A stretch of 64,000 nucleotides of DNA. Source: Enterococcus sp. CSURQ0835. Lineage in GTDB: Bacteria; Bacillota; Bacilli; Lactobacillales; Enterococcaceae. A model generated the notes under the pieces. It searched no databases and was not told where the DNA came from. It saw nothing but the letters and a program-made list of their open reading frames with translations. The stretch spans positions 39,310-103,309 of the forward strand of contig NZ_CACSLH010000009.1 of assembly GCF_902706605.1 (NCBI RefSeq), read 5' to 3'. A program made the position numbers and the translations under genes. This document shows positions 1 through 9,816 of the stretch, piece after piece (position 1 is the first letter of the stretch; every line of letters starts with the position of its first letter).

Positions 1-65
1 TGTGCTTCGATCTTCTTCATCAAGTGATCATCAGCGAAAGGTCCTTTTTTCAAACTACGACCCAT
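1..65 (-). CDS. rpsS: 30S ribosomal protein S19, 5' part only
   Basis: The first 21 codons read [19 protein letters not shown] and onward, the conserved N-terminus of S19, which binds 16S rRNA in the head of the small subunit together with S13. The gene runs off the left edge of the window. It follows rplB by 42 bases, the normal S10-operon order (rpsJ-rplC-rplD-rplW-rplB-rpsS). An AGGAGG-like ribosome binding site lies just before the ATG. Confidence 0.95.
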   Translation of the reverse strand, partial: MGRSLKKGPFADDHLMKKIEA

Positions 66-107
66 GGTGAACCTCCTCTCAAAATGTACGACACATGGTC
101 AATGAAA

Positions 108-941
108 CTATTTAATTTTACGACGACGCACGATAAGTTTGTCTGATGCCGCTTTTTTGCTCCGAGTTTTGTAACCCAATGTAGGTTTGCCCCAAGGAGA
201 CATTGGTGATTTCCGTCCGACTGGTGCTTTACCTTCACCACCACCATGTGGGTGATCGTTAGGGTTCATTACGCTACCACGAACAGTTGGACGTTTACGC
301 ATCCAGCGAGAACGACCAGCTTTACCGATGTTGATCAATTCGTGTTGTTCATTCCCAACAGAACCGATTGTTGCACGGCATGCAGCTAAGATCATGCGAA
401 CTTCGCCTGAGTTTAAACGTACTAAAACGTATTTGCCTTCTTTACCAAGTACTTGAGCGCTAGCGCCTGCTGAACGGATCAATTGTCCGCCTTTACCTGG
501 TTTCATTTCGATGTTGTGAACCACTGTACCAACTGGGATGTTTGCTAGTGGTAATGTGTTCCCAACTTTGATATCTGCATTTGGTCCAGAAACAACGGTC
601 ATGCCTACTTGTAAGCCTTTAGGGGCTAAAATGTAAGCTTTCACTCCGTCGGTATAATGAACTAATGCAATATTTGCTGAACGGTTTGGATCGTATTCGA
701 TCGTTTGTACCGTAGCTACCACATCATCTTTATTTCGTTTGAAATCGATGACCCGGTATTGACGTTTATGACCGCCACCTTGATGACGGACAGTGATACG
801 ACCGTTGTTGTTACGACCTGCGTTATTTTTCAATGGTTGTAACAATGTCTTTTCAGGCGTTGAAGTTGTGATTTCAGCAAAATCAGAACTCGTCATGTTA
901 CGACGACCATTTGTGGTAGGTTTGTACTTTCTAATCGCCAC
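108..941 (-). CDS. rplB: 50S ribosomal protein L2
   Basis: A 277-residue protein, the full usual length of bacterial L2, which binds 23S rRNA and is needed for subunit association and the peptidyl transferase centre. The C-terminal half contains the family signature [13 protein letters not shown], including the histidine associated with the active centre, and ends in the basic tail [18 protein letters not shown] sequence. The start [10 protein letters not shown] matches the family. It lies 32 bases after rplW in the S10 operon and has no separate promoter that I can see. Confidence 0.98.
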   Translation of the reverse strand: MAIRKYKPTTNGRRNMTSSDFAEITTSTPEKTLLQPLKNNAGRNNNGRITVRHQGGGHKRQYRVIDFKRNKDDVVATVQTIEYDPNRSANIALVHYTDGVKAYILAPKGLQVGMTVVSGPNADIKVGNTLPLANIPVGTVVHNIEMKPGKGGQLIRSAGASAQVLGKEGKYVLVRLNSGEVRMILAACRATIGSVGNEQHELINIGKAGRSRWMRKRPTVRGSVMNPNDHPHGGGEGKAPVGRKSPMSPWGKPTLGYKTRSKKAASDKLIVRRRKIK

Positions 942-973
942 GTCTATTCCCTCCTATTTATTCAGATCTTGCC

Positions 974-1264
974 TTATTCGGCAGCTTCGAAAATTTCGAT
1001 GGTTTTTGAATCTTCTGTTAACGTCACGATTGCTTTGCGACGTTTTTTAGTAAAGCCTTGGTATTTACCCATGCGTTTCGCTTTTGGTTTCGCATTTAGA
1101 ATGTTTACGTTTTTAACTTTAACGCCAAACGCAGCTTCAACGGCTTGTTTAACTAAAGTTTTATTCGCACGAGTGTCCACTTCGAAAGTATATTTCTTTT
1201 CATCCATGTCTAACATCGATTTTTCAGTGATCACCGGGCGTTTAATTACGTCTAGTAAATTCAT
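974..1264 (-). CDS. rplW: 50S ribosomal protein L23
   Basis: A 96-residue protein of normal L23 length. L23 sits at the exit of the peptide tunnel and is the docking site for trigger factor and SRP. The conserved stretches [11 protein letters not shown] near the N-terminus and [12 protein letters not shown] in the second half are clear. The start codon overlaps the rplD stop by one base (TAATG), so the two are probably translationally coupled. Confidence 0.97.
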   Translation of the reverse strand: MNLLDVIKRPVITEKSMLDMDEKKYTFEVDTRANKTLVKQAVEAAFGVKVKNVNILNAKPKAKRMGKYQGFTKKRRKAIVTLTEDSKTIEIFEAAE

Positions 1265-1887
1265 TATGCAAGCACCTCCTCAATTTGAGTAAGAGCAGTT
1301 TGCGTTGCTAAGATTTTTTCATTAGCGACTACATCAAGTACAGTTACGTTGTTTGAAGTTGTAACAGTCACGTTTGGTAAGTTGCGAGCTGAAAGAGCTG
1401 CGACTTCGTTTTCTGTTTCCAAAACAACCAATACTTTTGAATCAATTGACAAGTTAGTAAGTACTTGTTTGAATTCTTTTGTTTTAGGTGCATCGAAGCT
1501 TAATGCATCAACGGCAACCAAGTTATTTTCAGCAACTTTATCTGATAAAACAGATTTAATTGCTAAGCGACGAACTTTTTTAGGAAGTTTGTAGCTGTAA
1601 GAACGTGGTGTTGGTCCGAAGACAGTACCACCTCCACGCCATTGTGGTGAACGGATTGAACCTTGACGGGCACGACCAGTACCTTTTTGGCGCCATGGTT
1701 TACGACCACCGCCTGATACAGCGCTACGGTTTTTCACCGCGTGTGTTCCTTGTCTTAATGAAGCACGTTGCATGATGATGGCATCATAGACAACACTTTC
1801 ATTAGGTTCGATTCCGAAGATTTCTTCATTTAATGTGATTTCACCATTTTTAGTTCCATCTTGTTTGAATAATGCTACATTTGGCAT
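1264..1887 (-). CDS. rplD: 50S ribosomal protein L4
   Basis: A 207-residue L4, full length. L4 lines the exit tunnel and, in several bacteria, represses the S10 operon by binding its leader. Diagnostic is the tunnel-loop region [20 protein letters not shown] around residues 63-82. It starts 27 bases after rplC and ends in a one-base overlap with rplW. Whether L4 is the autoregulator here is not shown by the sequence. Confidence 0.97.
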   Translation of the reverse strand: MPNVALFKQDGTKNGEITLNEEIFGIEPNESVVYDAIIMQRASLRQGTHAVKNRSAVSGGGRKPWRQKGTGRARQGSIRSPQWRGGGTVFGPTPRSYSYKLPKKVRRLAIKSVLSDKVAENNLVAVDALSFDAPKTKEFKQVLTNLSIDSKVLVVLETENEVAALSARNLPNVTVTTSNNVTVLDVVANEKILATQTALTQIEEVLA

Positions 1888-1914
1888 TCCTTAGTTCCTC
1901 CTTTCCTTTAACAA

Positions 1915-2544
1915 TTATTTAGCTTTAACAGCCGATTTGATTGTGATCAATGATTTTTTAGCGCCGGGGACATTACCTTTAACTAAGATAACGTTACGTT
2001 CAGCATCCACACGAACGACTTCCAAGTTTTGGATCGTTACGCGATTGCCGCCCATCCGACCAGCTAAATGTTTATTTTTAAATACACGGTTAGGTGCAAC
2101 AGGACCCATAGATCCAGGACGACGATGGTAACGAGAACCGTGAGCCATTGGGCCGCGGCTTTGGCCATGACGTTTGATAACGCCTTGGAAACCTTTACCT
2201 TTAGTCGTTCCGGTTACATCAATGATGTCTCCAGCTTGGAAAGTATCAACTTTCACTTCTTGTCCTACTTCATATTCTCCTAGCTCAACATCTCTGAATT
2301 CTCGAATGAAGCGCTTAGGAGTCGTGTTTGCTTTTGCAACATGACCTTTCGCAGGTTTGTTAGACAAAACTTCACGCATATCTTGGTAACCTAATTGCAC
2401 AGCTTCATAGCCGTCTGTTTCCATTGTTTTCACTTGTAAAACAACGTTTGGTGTTGCTTCAACGACTGTTACTGGAATTAATTCGCCAGATTCAGTGAAG
2501 ATTTGAGTCATTCCCACTTTTTTCCCTAAGATTCCTTTGGTCAT
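1915..2544 (-). CDS. rplC: 50S ribosomal protein L3
   Basis: A 209-residue L3 with the usual start [17 protein letters not shown]3 is an early assembly protein whose loop reaches the peptidyl transferase centre. The loop region [19 protein letters not shown] (about residues 127-145) is conserved, as is the glutamine-bearing segment that is methylated in some species. It lies 22 bases downstream of rpsJ. Confidence 0.97.
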   Translation of the reverse strand: MTKGILGKKVGMTQIFTESGELIPVTVVEATPNVVLQVKTMETDGYEAVQLGYQDMREVLSNKPAKGHVAKANTTPKRFIREFRDVELGEYEVGQEVKVDTFQAGDIIDVTGTTKGKGFQGVIKRHGQSRGPMAHGSRYHRRPGSMGPVAPNRVFKNKHLAGRMGGNRVTIQNLEVVRVDAERNVILVKGNVPGAKKSLITIKSAVKAK

Positions 2545-2566
2545 GATTACACCTCCAGTTTAATTA

Positions 2567-2875
2567 TTATAGTTTGATTTCAATGTTTACACCTGATGGT
2601 AAGTCTAGCTTCATTAAAGCATCAACTGTTTTTGGTGTTGGGTTCACAATGTCGATTAGACGTTTGTGAGTACGCATTTCGAATTGTTCGCGTGAATCTT
2701 TGTATTTATGCGTCGCACGGATTACAGTGTACAGACTGCGTTCGGTTGGTAATGGAATTGGACCTGACACAGAAGCTCCAGTTCTTTTTGCAGTTTCGAC
2801 GATTTTATCCGCTGATTGATCTAAAATACCATGTTCATACGCTTTTAAACGGATACGAATTTTTTGTTTTGCCAT
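2567..2875 (-). CDS. rpsJ: 30S ribosomal protein S10 (NusE)
   Basis: A 102-residue S10 of normal length, first gene of its operon. S10 belongs to the 30S head and also acts as NusE in antitermination complexes. The start [20 protein letters not shown] and the segment [17 protein letters not shown] are family signatures. The ATG follows a GGAGGGAACAAAG ribosome binding site. It is preceded by a structured leader and a strong promoter. Confidence 0.98.
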   Translation of the reverse strand: MAKQKIRIRLKAYEHGILDQSADKIVETAKRTGASVSGPIPLPTERSLYTVIRATHKYKDSREQFEMRTHKRLIDIVNPTPKTVDALMKLDLPSGVNIEIKL

Positions 2876-3040
2876 CTTTGTTCCCTCCTTCGCCTATTTT
2901 AGAAAGTAGACATAGCTCCACGAAAATTTTCCGTCACGCTCGTCCATGGCAAAGCGTCCGGGCGTGTCGCAACCTCTCGTTTCATAGCCGATGGATCTAA
3001 GTGAGACCCACCTGTGCGTTTATTCTTTGTAAACAGCACC
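2876..3040 (-). promoter_or_regulatory. S10-operon 5' leader RNA
   Basis: About 165 nt separate the promoter from the rpsJ start. The minus-strand RNA can form a helical region in which a GAGAGGTTGCGACACG block faces a GAGCGTGACGG block, with further base pairs around GCTTTGCCATGG. Long structured leaders in front of rpsJ are known in Firmicutes and are thought to mediate autoregulation by an operon protein. The presence of a leader is directly visible; the regulatory role is inferred. Confidence 0.55.
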
Positions 3041-3046
3041 TTTATG

Positions 3047-3075
3047 ATTATAGTATATTAGAACAGCGATTGCAA
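3047..3075 (-). promoter_or_regulatory. Promoter of the S10 operon
   Basis: On the minus strand TTGCAA and TATAAT are separated by 17 bases. This is close to the sigma-A consensus and lies about 170 nt before rpsJ. Confidence 0.8.
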
Positions 3076-3164
3076 GACCTTTCTGTTGGAAATTTCGATG
3101 ACTTTCAACTTTTTTTCATTTCATTTTTTTCGAAGTGGCTGAACTATTTTGCAAACGTAAGCCG

Positions 3165-3278
3165 ATGGAAAAACTTTCCTTCTATTATATAGCTGATAAA
3201 TCCGATCCACACTCACCTGATGTAGCTAATCAAATTGCGATCGCTTCGATTTACGCAACGATTGAAAATCAATTCTAA
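3165..3278 (+). CDS. Possible 37-codon reading frame, unknown
   Basis: In the 570-base gap between rpsJ and tuf one plus-strand frame reads MEKLSFYYIADKSDPHSPDV and continues to IYATIENQF before a TAA. The frame stays open upstream to about 3102 (…EVAELFCKRKP before the Met). The codons look like coding DNA (GCT, GAT, GAA, ATC), unlike the T-rich DNA before it. No good ribosome binding site precedes the ATG. It may be a real small gene, the tail of a decayed gene, or chance. I do not recognise the family. Confidence 0.3.
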   Translation: MEKLSFYYIADKSDPHSPDVANQIAIASIYATIENQF

Positions 3279-3387
3279 GCTATTTACTGATCAGAAAAAG
3301 ATTTCTATAAATAGCGGCGCCAAGCTCGAAATTTTCGATTTGCTCATGTTACTCAACAGTATAACTAACGGCACAACTGATTCAATC

Positions 3388-3418
3388 AAAAAAAGAGCCG
3401 CTGAAATTCAGCGACTCT
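3388..3418 (-). terminator. Terminator after tuf
   Basis: A 12-bp arm pair (AGAGTCGCTGAA and its complement, one G-U pair) is followed on the minus strand by a run of seven T. It lies about 35 bases past the tuf stop and ends the str operon. The rest of the 3076-3388 gap shows nothing further except the small reading frame noted separately. Confidence 0.85.
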
Positions 3419-3451
3419 TTACGTCCGAGCATAATGTTAAATTAAAAGCAA

Positions 3452-4639
3452 TTAAGCTAAGATTTCACTAACGACACCGGCACCAACTGTACGTCCGCCT
3501 TCACGGATTGAGAATTTCGTACCGTTTTCGATAGCGATTGGGTGGATTAATTCAACTTCCATCGCTACGTTATCACCAGGCATTACCATTTCAGTACCTT
3601 CTGGTAAATCAACGACACCTGTAACGTCAGTCGTACGGAAGTAGAATTGTGGACGGTAGTTTGTGAAGAATGGAGTATGACGTCCGCCTTCTTCTTTAGT
3701 TAAAACATAAACTTCCGCTTTAAATTTTGTATGAGGAGTGATCGTACCTGGTTTAGCTAATACTTGGCCACGTTCGATATCTTCACGAGCTACACCACGT
3801 AGTAAAGCACCGATGTTATCGCCTGCTTCAGCGTAGTCTAATAATTTACGGAACATTTCAACACCCGTAACAGTAGTTTTAGAAGTTTCTTCAGCGATAC
3901 CGACAACTTCAACTTCATCACCAACACGTAATTGTCCACGTTCAACACGGCCTGTAGCAACAGTACCACGTCCAGTGATTGAGAATACGTCTTCGACTGG
4001 CATCATGAATGGTTTGTCAGTGTCACGAACTGGAGTTGGGATATATTCGTCAACTGCAGCCATTAATTCTAAGATTTTTTCTTCGTATGAAGCGTCGCCT
4101 TCTAAAGCTTTCAAAGCAGAACCAGCAATTACAGGAACATCGTCGCCAGGGAATTCGTATTCTGTTAATAAGTCACGAACTTCCATTTCTACTAATTCTA
4201 ATAATTCTTCGTCGTCGACCATATCAACTTTGTTTAAGAAAACAACGATGTAAGGTACGCCAACTTGGCGAGATAATAGAATGTGTTCACGTGTTTGAGG
4301 CATAGGACCGTCAGCAGCAGATACTACTAAGATCGCGCCGTCCATTTGAGCCGCACCAGTGATCATGTTTTTAACGTAGTCCGCGTGTCCTGGGCAGTCA
4401 ACGTGAGCGTAGTGACGATTTTCTGTTTCATACTCAACGTGAGCAGTGTTGATCGTGATCCCACGTTCGCGTTCTTCAGGAGCACCATCGATTTGAGCGT
4501 AATCCATTGCTGTACCGCCACCTTGTTTAGCAAGTACAGTTGTGATTGCTGCTGTTAAAGTTGTTTTACCATGGTCAACGTGTCCGATTGTACCAATGTT
4601 AACGTGTGGTTTTGAACGGTCGAATTTTTCTTTAGCCAT
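3452..4639 (-). CDS. tuf: Elongation factor Tu
   Basis: A 395-residue EF-Tu, full length. It is the GTPase that delivers aminoacyl-tRNA to the ribosomal A site. The P-loop GHVDHGKTT, the switch-II motif DCPGHADY and the guanine-specificity motif NKVD are all intact, followed by the two beta-barrel domains. The start [14 protein letters not shown] is standard, with an AGGAGGAAC ribosome binding site. It is the last gene of the str operon and has a possible promoter of its own in the 171-base gap after fusA. Confidence 0.98.
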   Translation of the reverse strand: MAKEKFDRSKPHVNIGTIGHVDHGKTTLTAAITTVLAKQGGGTAMDYAQIDGAPEERERGITINTAHVEYETENRHYAHVDCPGHADYVKNMITGAAQMDGAILVVSAADGPMPQTREHILLSRQVGVPYIVVFLNKVDMVDDEELLELVEMEVRDLLTEYEFPGDDVPVIAGSALKALEGDASYEEKILELMAAVDEYIPTPVRDTDKPFMMPVEDVFSITGRGTVATGRVERGQLRVGDEVEVVGIAEETSKTTVTGVEMFRKLLDYAEAGDNIGALLRGVAREDIERGQVLAKPGTITPHTKFKAEVYVLTKEEGGRHTPFFTNYRPQFYFRTTDVTGVVDLPEGTEMVMPGDNVAMEVELIHPIAIENGTKFSIREGGRTVGAGVVSEILA

Positions 4640-4692
4640 TTAAAAATGTTCCTCCTAAAATAAATGAGTTAGTTGAATTTATTTGATAGGTC

Positions 4693-4715
4693 CACACTGT
4701 TAAAAAAACAGTGTG
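4693..4715 (-). other. Hairpin in the fusA-tuf spacer
   Basis: A perfect 9-bp inverted repeat (CACACTGTT / AACAGTGTG) with a short A/T loop lies between fusA and tuf. It has no T-run on the minus strand after it. It is therefore more likely an RNA processing or stabilising hairpin in the tuf leader than a terminator. Confidence 0.5.
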
Positions 4716-4736
4716 AGCCCATATCATCATTGCTTA

Positions 4737-4766
4737 ATTTTACCTGAATCGCACCTGAAAAAACAA
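4737..4766 (-). promoter_or_regulatory. Possible internal promoter for tuf
   Basis: Minus-strand TTGTTT and TAAAAT are separated by 18 bases, about 100 nt upstream of the tuf start. A separate tuf promoter within the str operon is known in other Gram-positives. Confidence 0.4.
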
Positions 4767-4810
4767 GTCTTTCTTGAAATCGAATCAGTCGAGTTAGACT
4801 TTTTTAAGAA

Positions 4811-6898
4811 TTAACCAGCGTGTCCGCCATTTTTCTTAATGATTTCTTCTTGAACTGCTTTTGGTACAGCTTCATAGTGGTCAAAGGTCATCGTAAATGT
4901 ACCACGACCTTGTGTTGCTGAACGTAGTGTCGTTGCATAACCAAACATTTCAGCAAGTGGAACCATCGCACGAACGACTTGTTGGCCGCCAGCCCGAGCC
5001 TCCATACCTTCAACGCGACCGCGACGAGCAGTTACGTGTCCCATAACATCACCTAAGTAATCTTCAGGGATCACGACTTCGACTGCCATGATCGGTTCAA
5101 GGATCGCTGGATCAGCTTTTTTAGCTGCCGCGCGTAGTGCCATTGAAGCAGCCACACGGAAGGCAGTTTCATTTGAATCGACATCATGGTATGAACCATC
5201 GTAAAGTTTAGCTTTTACGTCGACCATTGGATAACCGGCTAAGACACCATTTTCCATTGCGTCTTTCAAACCAGCTTCAACTGCTGGGATGTATTCACGA
5301 GGAACGACCCCACCAACGATTGCATTTTCAAATTCGAAGCCTGCACCTTCTTCGTTTGGTGTGAATTCGATCCATACGTGACCGTATTGACCTTTACCAC
5401 CAGACTGACGTACAAACTTACCTTCCGCTTCCGTACCTTGACGGAATGTTTCACGGTAAGATACTTGTGGCGCACCAACATTAGCTTCCACTTTGAATTC
5501 ACGACGCATCCGGTCAACGATGATATCTAAGTGAAGTTCACCCATACCAGCGATGATCGTTTCGCCTGTTTCAGTATTCGTTTCAGCACGGAACGTTGGA
5601 TCTTCTTCAGATAATTTTTGTAATGCAATGCCCATTTTATCTTGGTCAGCTTTTGATTTAGGTTCAATCGCGACTTGGATAACTGGTTCAGGGAATTCCA
5701 TTGATTCAAGGATAACTTGTGATTTTTCGTCACATAAAGTATCCCCAGTTGTTGTATCTTTCAAACCAACAGCAGCGGCGATATCTCCAGCGTAAACTTC
5801 AGAGATTTCAGAACGTGAGTTAGCGTGCATCTGTAAGATACGACCAACCCGTTCACGTTTGCCTTTTGTTGCGTTTTGAACGTATGACCCTGATTCTAAG
5901 ACACCAGAGTACACACGGAAGAATGTTAGACGACCAACATAAGGGTCCGTCATAACTTTAAATGCTAAAGCTGAGAATGGAAGGCTGTCGTCAGCTGGAC
6001 GAGCAACTTCTTCATCAGTTTTAGGATCGATCCCTTGGATAGCAGCAACATCTAATGGTGAAGGCAAGTAGTCAATGACTGCATCTAGCAATAATTGAAC
6101 CCCCTTGTTTTTGAAAGCAGAACCACATAAAACTGGGTAAAATTCAACGTTAACCGTTGCTTTACGGATACCAGCTTTTAGTTCTTCTTCAGTGATTTCT
6201 TCACCTTCTAGATATTTCATCGTAAGATCTTCATCAGTTTCTGCAACAGCTTCCACTAATTTTTCACGCCATTCTTCTGCAAGTTCTTTGTAGTCTTCAG
6301 GAATGTCGGTTTCTTCGATTTCAGTACCTAGATCGTTCGTATAGACTTCGGCTTTCATTTTTACCAGGTCAATGATCCCAGTAAAGTCGTCTTCTGCCCC
6401 GATTGGTAATTGGATCGGATGTGCATTAGCTTGCAAACGATCATGCAATGTCCCAACAGAGTACAAGAAGTCAGCACCGATTTTATCCATTTTATTGGCA
6501 AACACGATCCGTGGAACACCGTAAGTCGTCGCTTGACGCCAAACTGTTTCAGTTTGCGGTTCAACCCCAGACTGAGCATCCAAGACAGTAACGGCACCAT
6601 CTAACACACGCAATGAACGTTCAACTTCAACTGTGAAGTCTACGTGCCCTGGTGTGTCGATGATATTGATCCGGTTACCTTTCCATTGTGCGGTAGTCGC
6701 AGCTGATGTGATCGTGATACCACGTTCTTGTTCTTGTTCCATCCAGTCCATTTGGGAAGCACCTTCGTGAGTTTCACCAATTTTATGGATCCGGCCAGTG
6801 TAGTACAAGATACGTTCAGTAGCAGTCGTTTTACCAGCATCAATATGGGCCATGATACCAATGTTACGAGTGTTTTCTAAAGAAAAAGCTCTTGGCAT
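4811..6898 (-). CDS. fusA: Elongation factor G
   Basis: A 695-residue EF-G, the usual length. It is the GTPase that drives ribosomal translocation and, with RRF, ribosome recycling. The GTP-binding motifs [17 protein letters not shown] and NKMD are present near the N-terminus. The domain IV region follows, with the stretch [14 protein letters not shown] in domain V. It starts [20 protein letters not shown]. It lies between rpsG and tuf, the standard order. Confidence 0.98.
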   Translation of the reverse strand: MPRAFSLENTRNIGIMAHIDAGKTTATERILYYTGRIHKIGETHEGASQMDWMEQEQERGITITSAATTAQWKGNRINIIDTPGHVDFTVEVERSLRVLDGAVTVLDAQSGVEPQTETVWRQATTYGVPRIVFANKMDKIGADFLYSVGTLHDRLQANAHPIQLPIGAEDDFTGIIDLVKMKAEVYTNDLGTEIEETDIPEDYKELAEEWREKLVEAVAETDEDLTMKYLEGEEITEEELKAGIRKATVNVEFYPVLCGSAFKNKGVQLLLDAVIDYLPSPLDVAAIQGIDPKTDEEVARPADDSLPFSALAFKVMTDPYVGRLTFFRVYSGVLESGSYVQNATKGKRERVGRILQMHANSRSEISEVYAGDIAAAVGLKDTTTGDTLCDEKSQVILESMEFPEPVIQVAIEPKSKADQDKMGIALQKLSEEDPTFRAETNTETGETIIAGMGELHLDIIVDRMRREFKVEANVGAPQVSYRETFRQGTEAEGKFVRQSGGKGQYGHVWIEFTPNEEGAGFEFENAIVGGVVPREYIPAVEAGLKDAMENGVLAGYPMVDVKAKLYDGSYHDVDSNETAFRVAASMALRAAAKKADPAILEPIMAVEVVIPEDYLGDVMGHVTARRGRVEGMEARAGGQQVVRAMVPLAEMFGYATTLRSATQGRGTFTMTFDHYEAVPKAVQEEIIKKNGGHAG

Positions 6899-6949
6899 TT
6901 CTTCTGTTTCTCCTCTCTTAATTAAAAATACACGTTAGTTCTATTTTAC

Positions 6950-6965
6950 GTGGGAAAAGACCCAC
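6950..6965 (-). other. Hairpin between rpsG and fusA
   Basis: A short inverted repeat, GTGGG / CCCAC with a 6-base loop, lies in the 80-base spacer between rpsG and fusA. It has no terminator T-run and may mark an mRNA processing or stability element. Confidence 0.35.
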
Positions 6966-6978
6966 ATAAAAGAGGATC

Positions 6979-7449
6979 TTACCAACGATAGTGAGCGAAT
7001 GCACGGTTGGCTTCCGCCATTTTGTGTGTGTCTTCGCGTTTTTTCACAGAAGCGCCAGTGTTGTTAGCAGCGTCCATGATTTCTTTAGCTAGGCGTTCTT
7101 CCATTGTGTGTTCGCCACGCAAACGAGCGTAGTTCACGACCCAACGAAGGCCTAAAGTTGTACGACGTTCAGGACGAACTTCAACTGGGACTTGATAGTT
7201 AGAACCCCCAACTCGGCGAGCTTTAACTTCCAAAACAGGCATAATGTTTTCCATTGCTTGTTCGAAAACTTCTAATGGATCATTACCTGTTGATTCTTTG
7301 ATTGTACCAAATGCGTTATACACGATATTCGCAGCGATACCACGTTTGCCGTCAACCATTACGCGGTTGATCAAACGAGTTACTAGCTTAGAGTTATACA
7401 TAGGATCTGGTAAAACATCACGTTTTGCAGCAGCACCCTTACGACTCAT
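6979..7449 (-). CDS. rpsG: 30S ribosomal protein S7
   Basis: A 156-residue S7, the normal length. S7 nucleates assembly of the 30S head and contacts the E-site tRNA. It starts [20 protein letters not shown]. It contains the conserved [19 protein letters not shown] and [15 protein letters not shown] stretches. It lies 55 bases after rpsL in the str operon. Confidence 0.98.
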   Translation of the reverse strand: MSRKGAAAKRDVLPDPMYNSKLVTRLINRVMVDGKRGIAANIVYNAFGTIKESTGNDPLEVFEQAMENIMPVLEVKARRVGGSNYQVPVEVRPERRTTLGLRWVVNYARLRGEHTMEERLAKEIMDAANNTGASVKKREDTHKMAEANRAFAHYRW

Positions 7450-7503
7450 ACGTAACTCCTCCTTCCGAAAATATGTCTTTATCTAGTGTTTCTAGCTTAA
7501 TGT

Positions 7504-7917
7504 TTATGCTTTAGGTTTCTTAGTACCGTATTTAGAACGGCTTTGTTTACGATCGTTAACGCCGGCTGTATCTAGCGCACCACGAACGATATGGTAACGT
7601 ACCCCTGGTAAGTCTTTTACCCGGCCGCCACGTAATAACACGACACTGTGTTCTTGTAAGTTGTGGCCAATACCTGGGATATAAGCTGTTACTTCGATTA
7701 AGTTAGACAAACGTACACGGGCATATTTACGTAAAGCTGAGTTCGGTTTCTTCGGTGTCATAGTACCCACACGTGTGCAAACCCCACGTTTTTGTGGTGA
7801 GTTCACATCCGTTTGCGCTTTTTTAAAGCTGTTATATCCTTTATTCAATGCTGGTGAATTTGATTTCTCCACCTTTGATTTACGAGGTTTACGTACTAAT
7901 TGATTAATTGTAGGCAT
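7504..7917 (-). CDS. rpsL: 30S ribosomal protein S12
   Basis: A 137-residue S12, which monitors codon-anticodon fit in the decoding centre. I place the start at the ATG of [15 protein letters not shown], directly after a GGAAGGAGGAAACAAG ribosome binding site. A longer frame upstream (MCGTRKAN…) is not part of the family. The decoding loops [11 protein letters not shown] and [12 protein letters not shown] are intact, with the standard lysines at the streptomycin-resistance positions. It is the first gene of the str operon. Confidence 0.98.
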   Translation of the reverse strand: MPTINQLVRKPRKSKVEKSNSPALNKGYNSFKKAQTDVNSPQKRGVCTRVGTMTPKKPNSALRKYARVRLSNLIEVTAYIPGIGHNLQEHSVVLLRGGRVKDLPGVRYHIVRGALDTAGVNDRKQSRSKYGTKKPKA

Positions 7918-8082
7918 CCCTTGTTTCCTCCTTCCTCGATTTGCTTTTCTAGTCCCACACATCCTGGTGGTTCCTTTTTAAGCAATAAAAAATAATGCAT
8001 CGATCTGCATTCTCTATCAAGCGTACCTTGACACAGTCAGCACGTCTCATGTTGAGAGACCTGTTCACAAAGCACCTCAGAT

Positions 8083-8111
8083 AGCATATCATGATTCATT
8101 TAACGTGTCAA
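8083..8111 (-). promoter_or_regulatory. Promoter of the str operon
   Basis: On the minus strand a perfect TTGACA and TATGCT are separated by 17 bases. The promoter is followed by a leader of about 160 nt. The leader contains a GGTCTCTCAACATGAGACG hairpin and a palindromic GCAGATCGATGC-type segment, and may be structured. Confidence 0.85.
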
Positions 8112-8217
8112 CACGATTCTTTTCAGTTTTTCCCGGGATTTTCACCGAACTATTCTATCTTTTTTTTCAACAAGCGTTTACAATAAGTGTAACTTAGTAG
8201 AAGGTGGGATTTTTTAC

Positions 8218-8898
8218 ATGAACTTAAAAGAAGTTGTCGGCTTGAAAGCCGCTGAATACGTTAAAGATGGAATGATCGTCGGTCTCGGAACGGGTTCGAC
8301 TGCGTATTACTTAGTCAAAGAACTTGGTCGTCGCGTCAAAGAAGAAGGCTTGCAGATCACAGGTGTCGTCACCTCTTCTAAAACAGAAGCACAAGCTCGT
8401 GAACTTGGGATTCCATTGAAAAAAATCGATGAAGTCGAAGCAGTTGACTTAACGATTGACGGAGCTGATGAAGTTAGTGCGGATTTTCAAGGGATCAAAG
8501 GTGGCGGTGCAGCGCTATTATTTGAAAAAATCGTTGCCACGTACTCAAAAGATTGCATCTGGATCGTCGATGAAAGCAAAATGGTCGATCAACTAGGAAA
8601 ATTCCCGTTACCTGTTGAAGTCATTCCTTATGGCAGCCATAATTTATTCCGTTTATTTGAAGCAAAAGGTTACCAACCGACTTGGCGCAAAACTGACAAC
8701 GATGAAATTTTGACCACAGATGGCGGACATTACATCATCGACTTACACCTCGAAGCTATCGAAAATCCAAAAGCTTTAGCAACTGAATTGGATCATTTAG
8801 TTGGAGTTGTTGAACACGGTCTATTCATCGATATGATCTCTAAAGTAATCGTCGGAACCGAAGCCGGCGCAAACGTAATCCCCGTCACCCACGCTTAA
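8218..8898 (+). CDS. rpiA: Ribose-5-phosphate isomerase A
   Basis: A 226-residue RpiA, which interconverts ribose 5-phosphate and ribulose 5-phosphate in the pentose phosphate pathway. The [12 protein letters not shown] phosphate-binding loop (residues about 22-33), the catalytic DGADEV segment and [12 protein letters not shown] are conserved. It starts at an ATG behind AGAAGGTGGGA. It is the first plus-strand gene, divergent from the str operon. No clear promoter box could be assigned in the shared 300-base gap on this strand. Confidence 0.95.
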   Translation: MNLKEVVGLKAAEYVKDGMIVGLGTGSTAYYLVKELGRRVKEEGLQITGVVTSSKTEAQARELGIPLKKIDEVEAVDLTIDGADEVSADFQGIKGGGAALLFEKIVATYSKDCIWIVDESKMVDQLGKFPLPVEVIPYGSHNLFRLFEAKGYQPTWRKTDNDEILTTDGGHYIIDLHLEAIENPKALATELDHLVGVVEHGLFIDMISKVIVGTEAGANVIPVTHA

Positions 8899-8933
8899 CC
8901 CCTCAGCTTTTTGTTAAATTTCTCGTCTAAGAA

Positions 8934-8962
8934 TGGAAATCTCTGTAGAAACATTGTACAAT
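8934..8962 (+). promoter_or_regulatory. Probable gpmA promoter
   Basis: TGGAAA and TACAAT are spaced by 17 bases, about 50 nt before gpmA. The -10 box is good and the -35 box is weak. Confidence 0.45.
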
Positions 8963-9012
8963 GAGTGCGGAATTGAAAATTTCAGAAACTTTACTTAAAG
9001 GAGAATGCACAT

Positions 9013-9699
9013 ATGCCAAAATTAGTTTTTTCTCGTCACGGGCTTAGCGAATGGAACCAAAAAAATCTTTTCACTGGTTGGGTCGACGTTGATTTAGCGC
9101 CAGAAGGTGTTGAAGAAGCCAAAGAAGGCGGACGTAAAATCAAAGAAGCTGGCATCGAATTTGATGTAGCTTACACTTCTGTTTTAACGCGTGCCATCAA
9201 AACTTGTAACTACATTTTAGAATACTCAGATCAACTTTGGGTTCCTCAAATCAAATCTTGGCGCTTAAACGAACGTCATTACGGTGCGTTACAAGGCCTA
9301 GATAAAAAAGCGACTGCTGAAAAATATGGTGACGAACAAGTTCACATCTGGCGTCGTTCATACGATACTTTACCTCCACTATTGGATGCATCTGACGAAG
9401 GTTCAGCTGCAAAAGACCGTCGCTATTCAATGTTAGATCCACGCGACGTTCCTGGTGGTGAAAACTTAAAAGTAACGTTAGAACGGGCATTACCTTTCTG
9501 GCAAGATCAAATCGCACCTGCTTTACTAGACGGAAAAACAGTTTTAGTTGCAGCTCACGGTAATTCACTACGCGCTTTAGCAAAACACATCGAAGGTATT
9601 TCAGATGATGACATCATGAATCTTGAAATCCCAACTGGTCAACCATTAGTTTATGACTTGAACGATGATCTAACTGTTGCGAAAAAATACTATTTATAA
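9013..9699 (+). CDS. gpmA: 2,3-bisphosphoglycerate-dependent phosphoglycerate mutase
   Basis: A 228-residue dPGM, which interconverts 3- and 2-phosphoglycerate in glycolysis. The phosphohistidine motif is [10 protein letters not shown] at the N-terminus. The second catalytic histidine is in [13 protein letters not shown], and the substrate region includes [14 protein letters not shown]. An AAGGAGAATGCACAT ribosome binding region precedes the ATG. It is transcribed alone and ends at a strong terminator. Confidence 0.96.
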   Translation: MPKLVFSRHGLSEWNQKNLFTGWVDVDLAPEGVEEAKEGGRKIKEAGIEFDVAYTSVLTRAIKTCNYILEYSDQLWVPQIKSWRLNERHYGALQGLDKKATAEKYGDEQVHIWRRSYDTLPPLLDASDEGSAAKDRRYSMLDPRDVPGGENLKVTLERALPFWQDQIAPALLDGKTVLVAAHGNSLRALAKHIEGISDDDIMNLEIPTGQPLVYDLNDDLTVAKKYYL

Positions 9700-9713
9700 T
9701 TTTTAACGTCCAT

Positions 9714-9747
9714 AAAAGCCGCATCTAAAAATTGGATGCGGCTTTTT
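9714..9747 (+). terminator. Terminator after gpmA
   Basis: An 11-12 bp stem (AAAAGCCGCATC / GATGCGGCTTTT) with a 7-9 base loop ends in a T-run. It can act in both directions. Confidence 0.9.
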
Positions 9748-9774
9748 AATCCGTGCCAACCATTCAGTCAATAA

Positions 9775-9815
9775 AAAAATGTTCTGAAGACGGTAATGTC
9801 TTCAGAACATTTTTA
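9775..9815 (-). terminator. Terminator after the MucBP surface protein
   Basis: A perfect 15-16 bp stem (AAAATGTTCTGAAGAC and complement) with T/A tracts on both sides lies immediately after the stop at 9817. It may be bidirectional, insulating gpmA from the surface protein gene. Confidence 0.88.
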
Positions 9816-9816
9816 G

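Noticed and set aside
2596..3000. A 134-codon plus-strand frame across rpsJ and its leader.
   Set aside because: It is the shadow of rpsJ and has no ribosome binding site or family resemblance.
7918..7962. A longer rpsL start ([15 protein letters not shown]…).
   Set aside because: The added residues are the translated ribosome binding region; S12 proteins start MPTINQLV.
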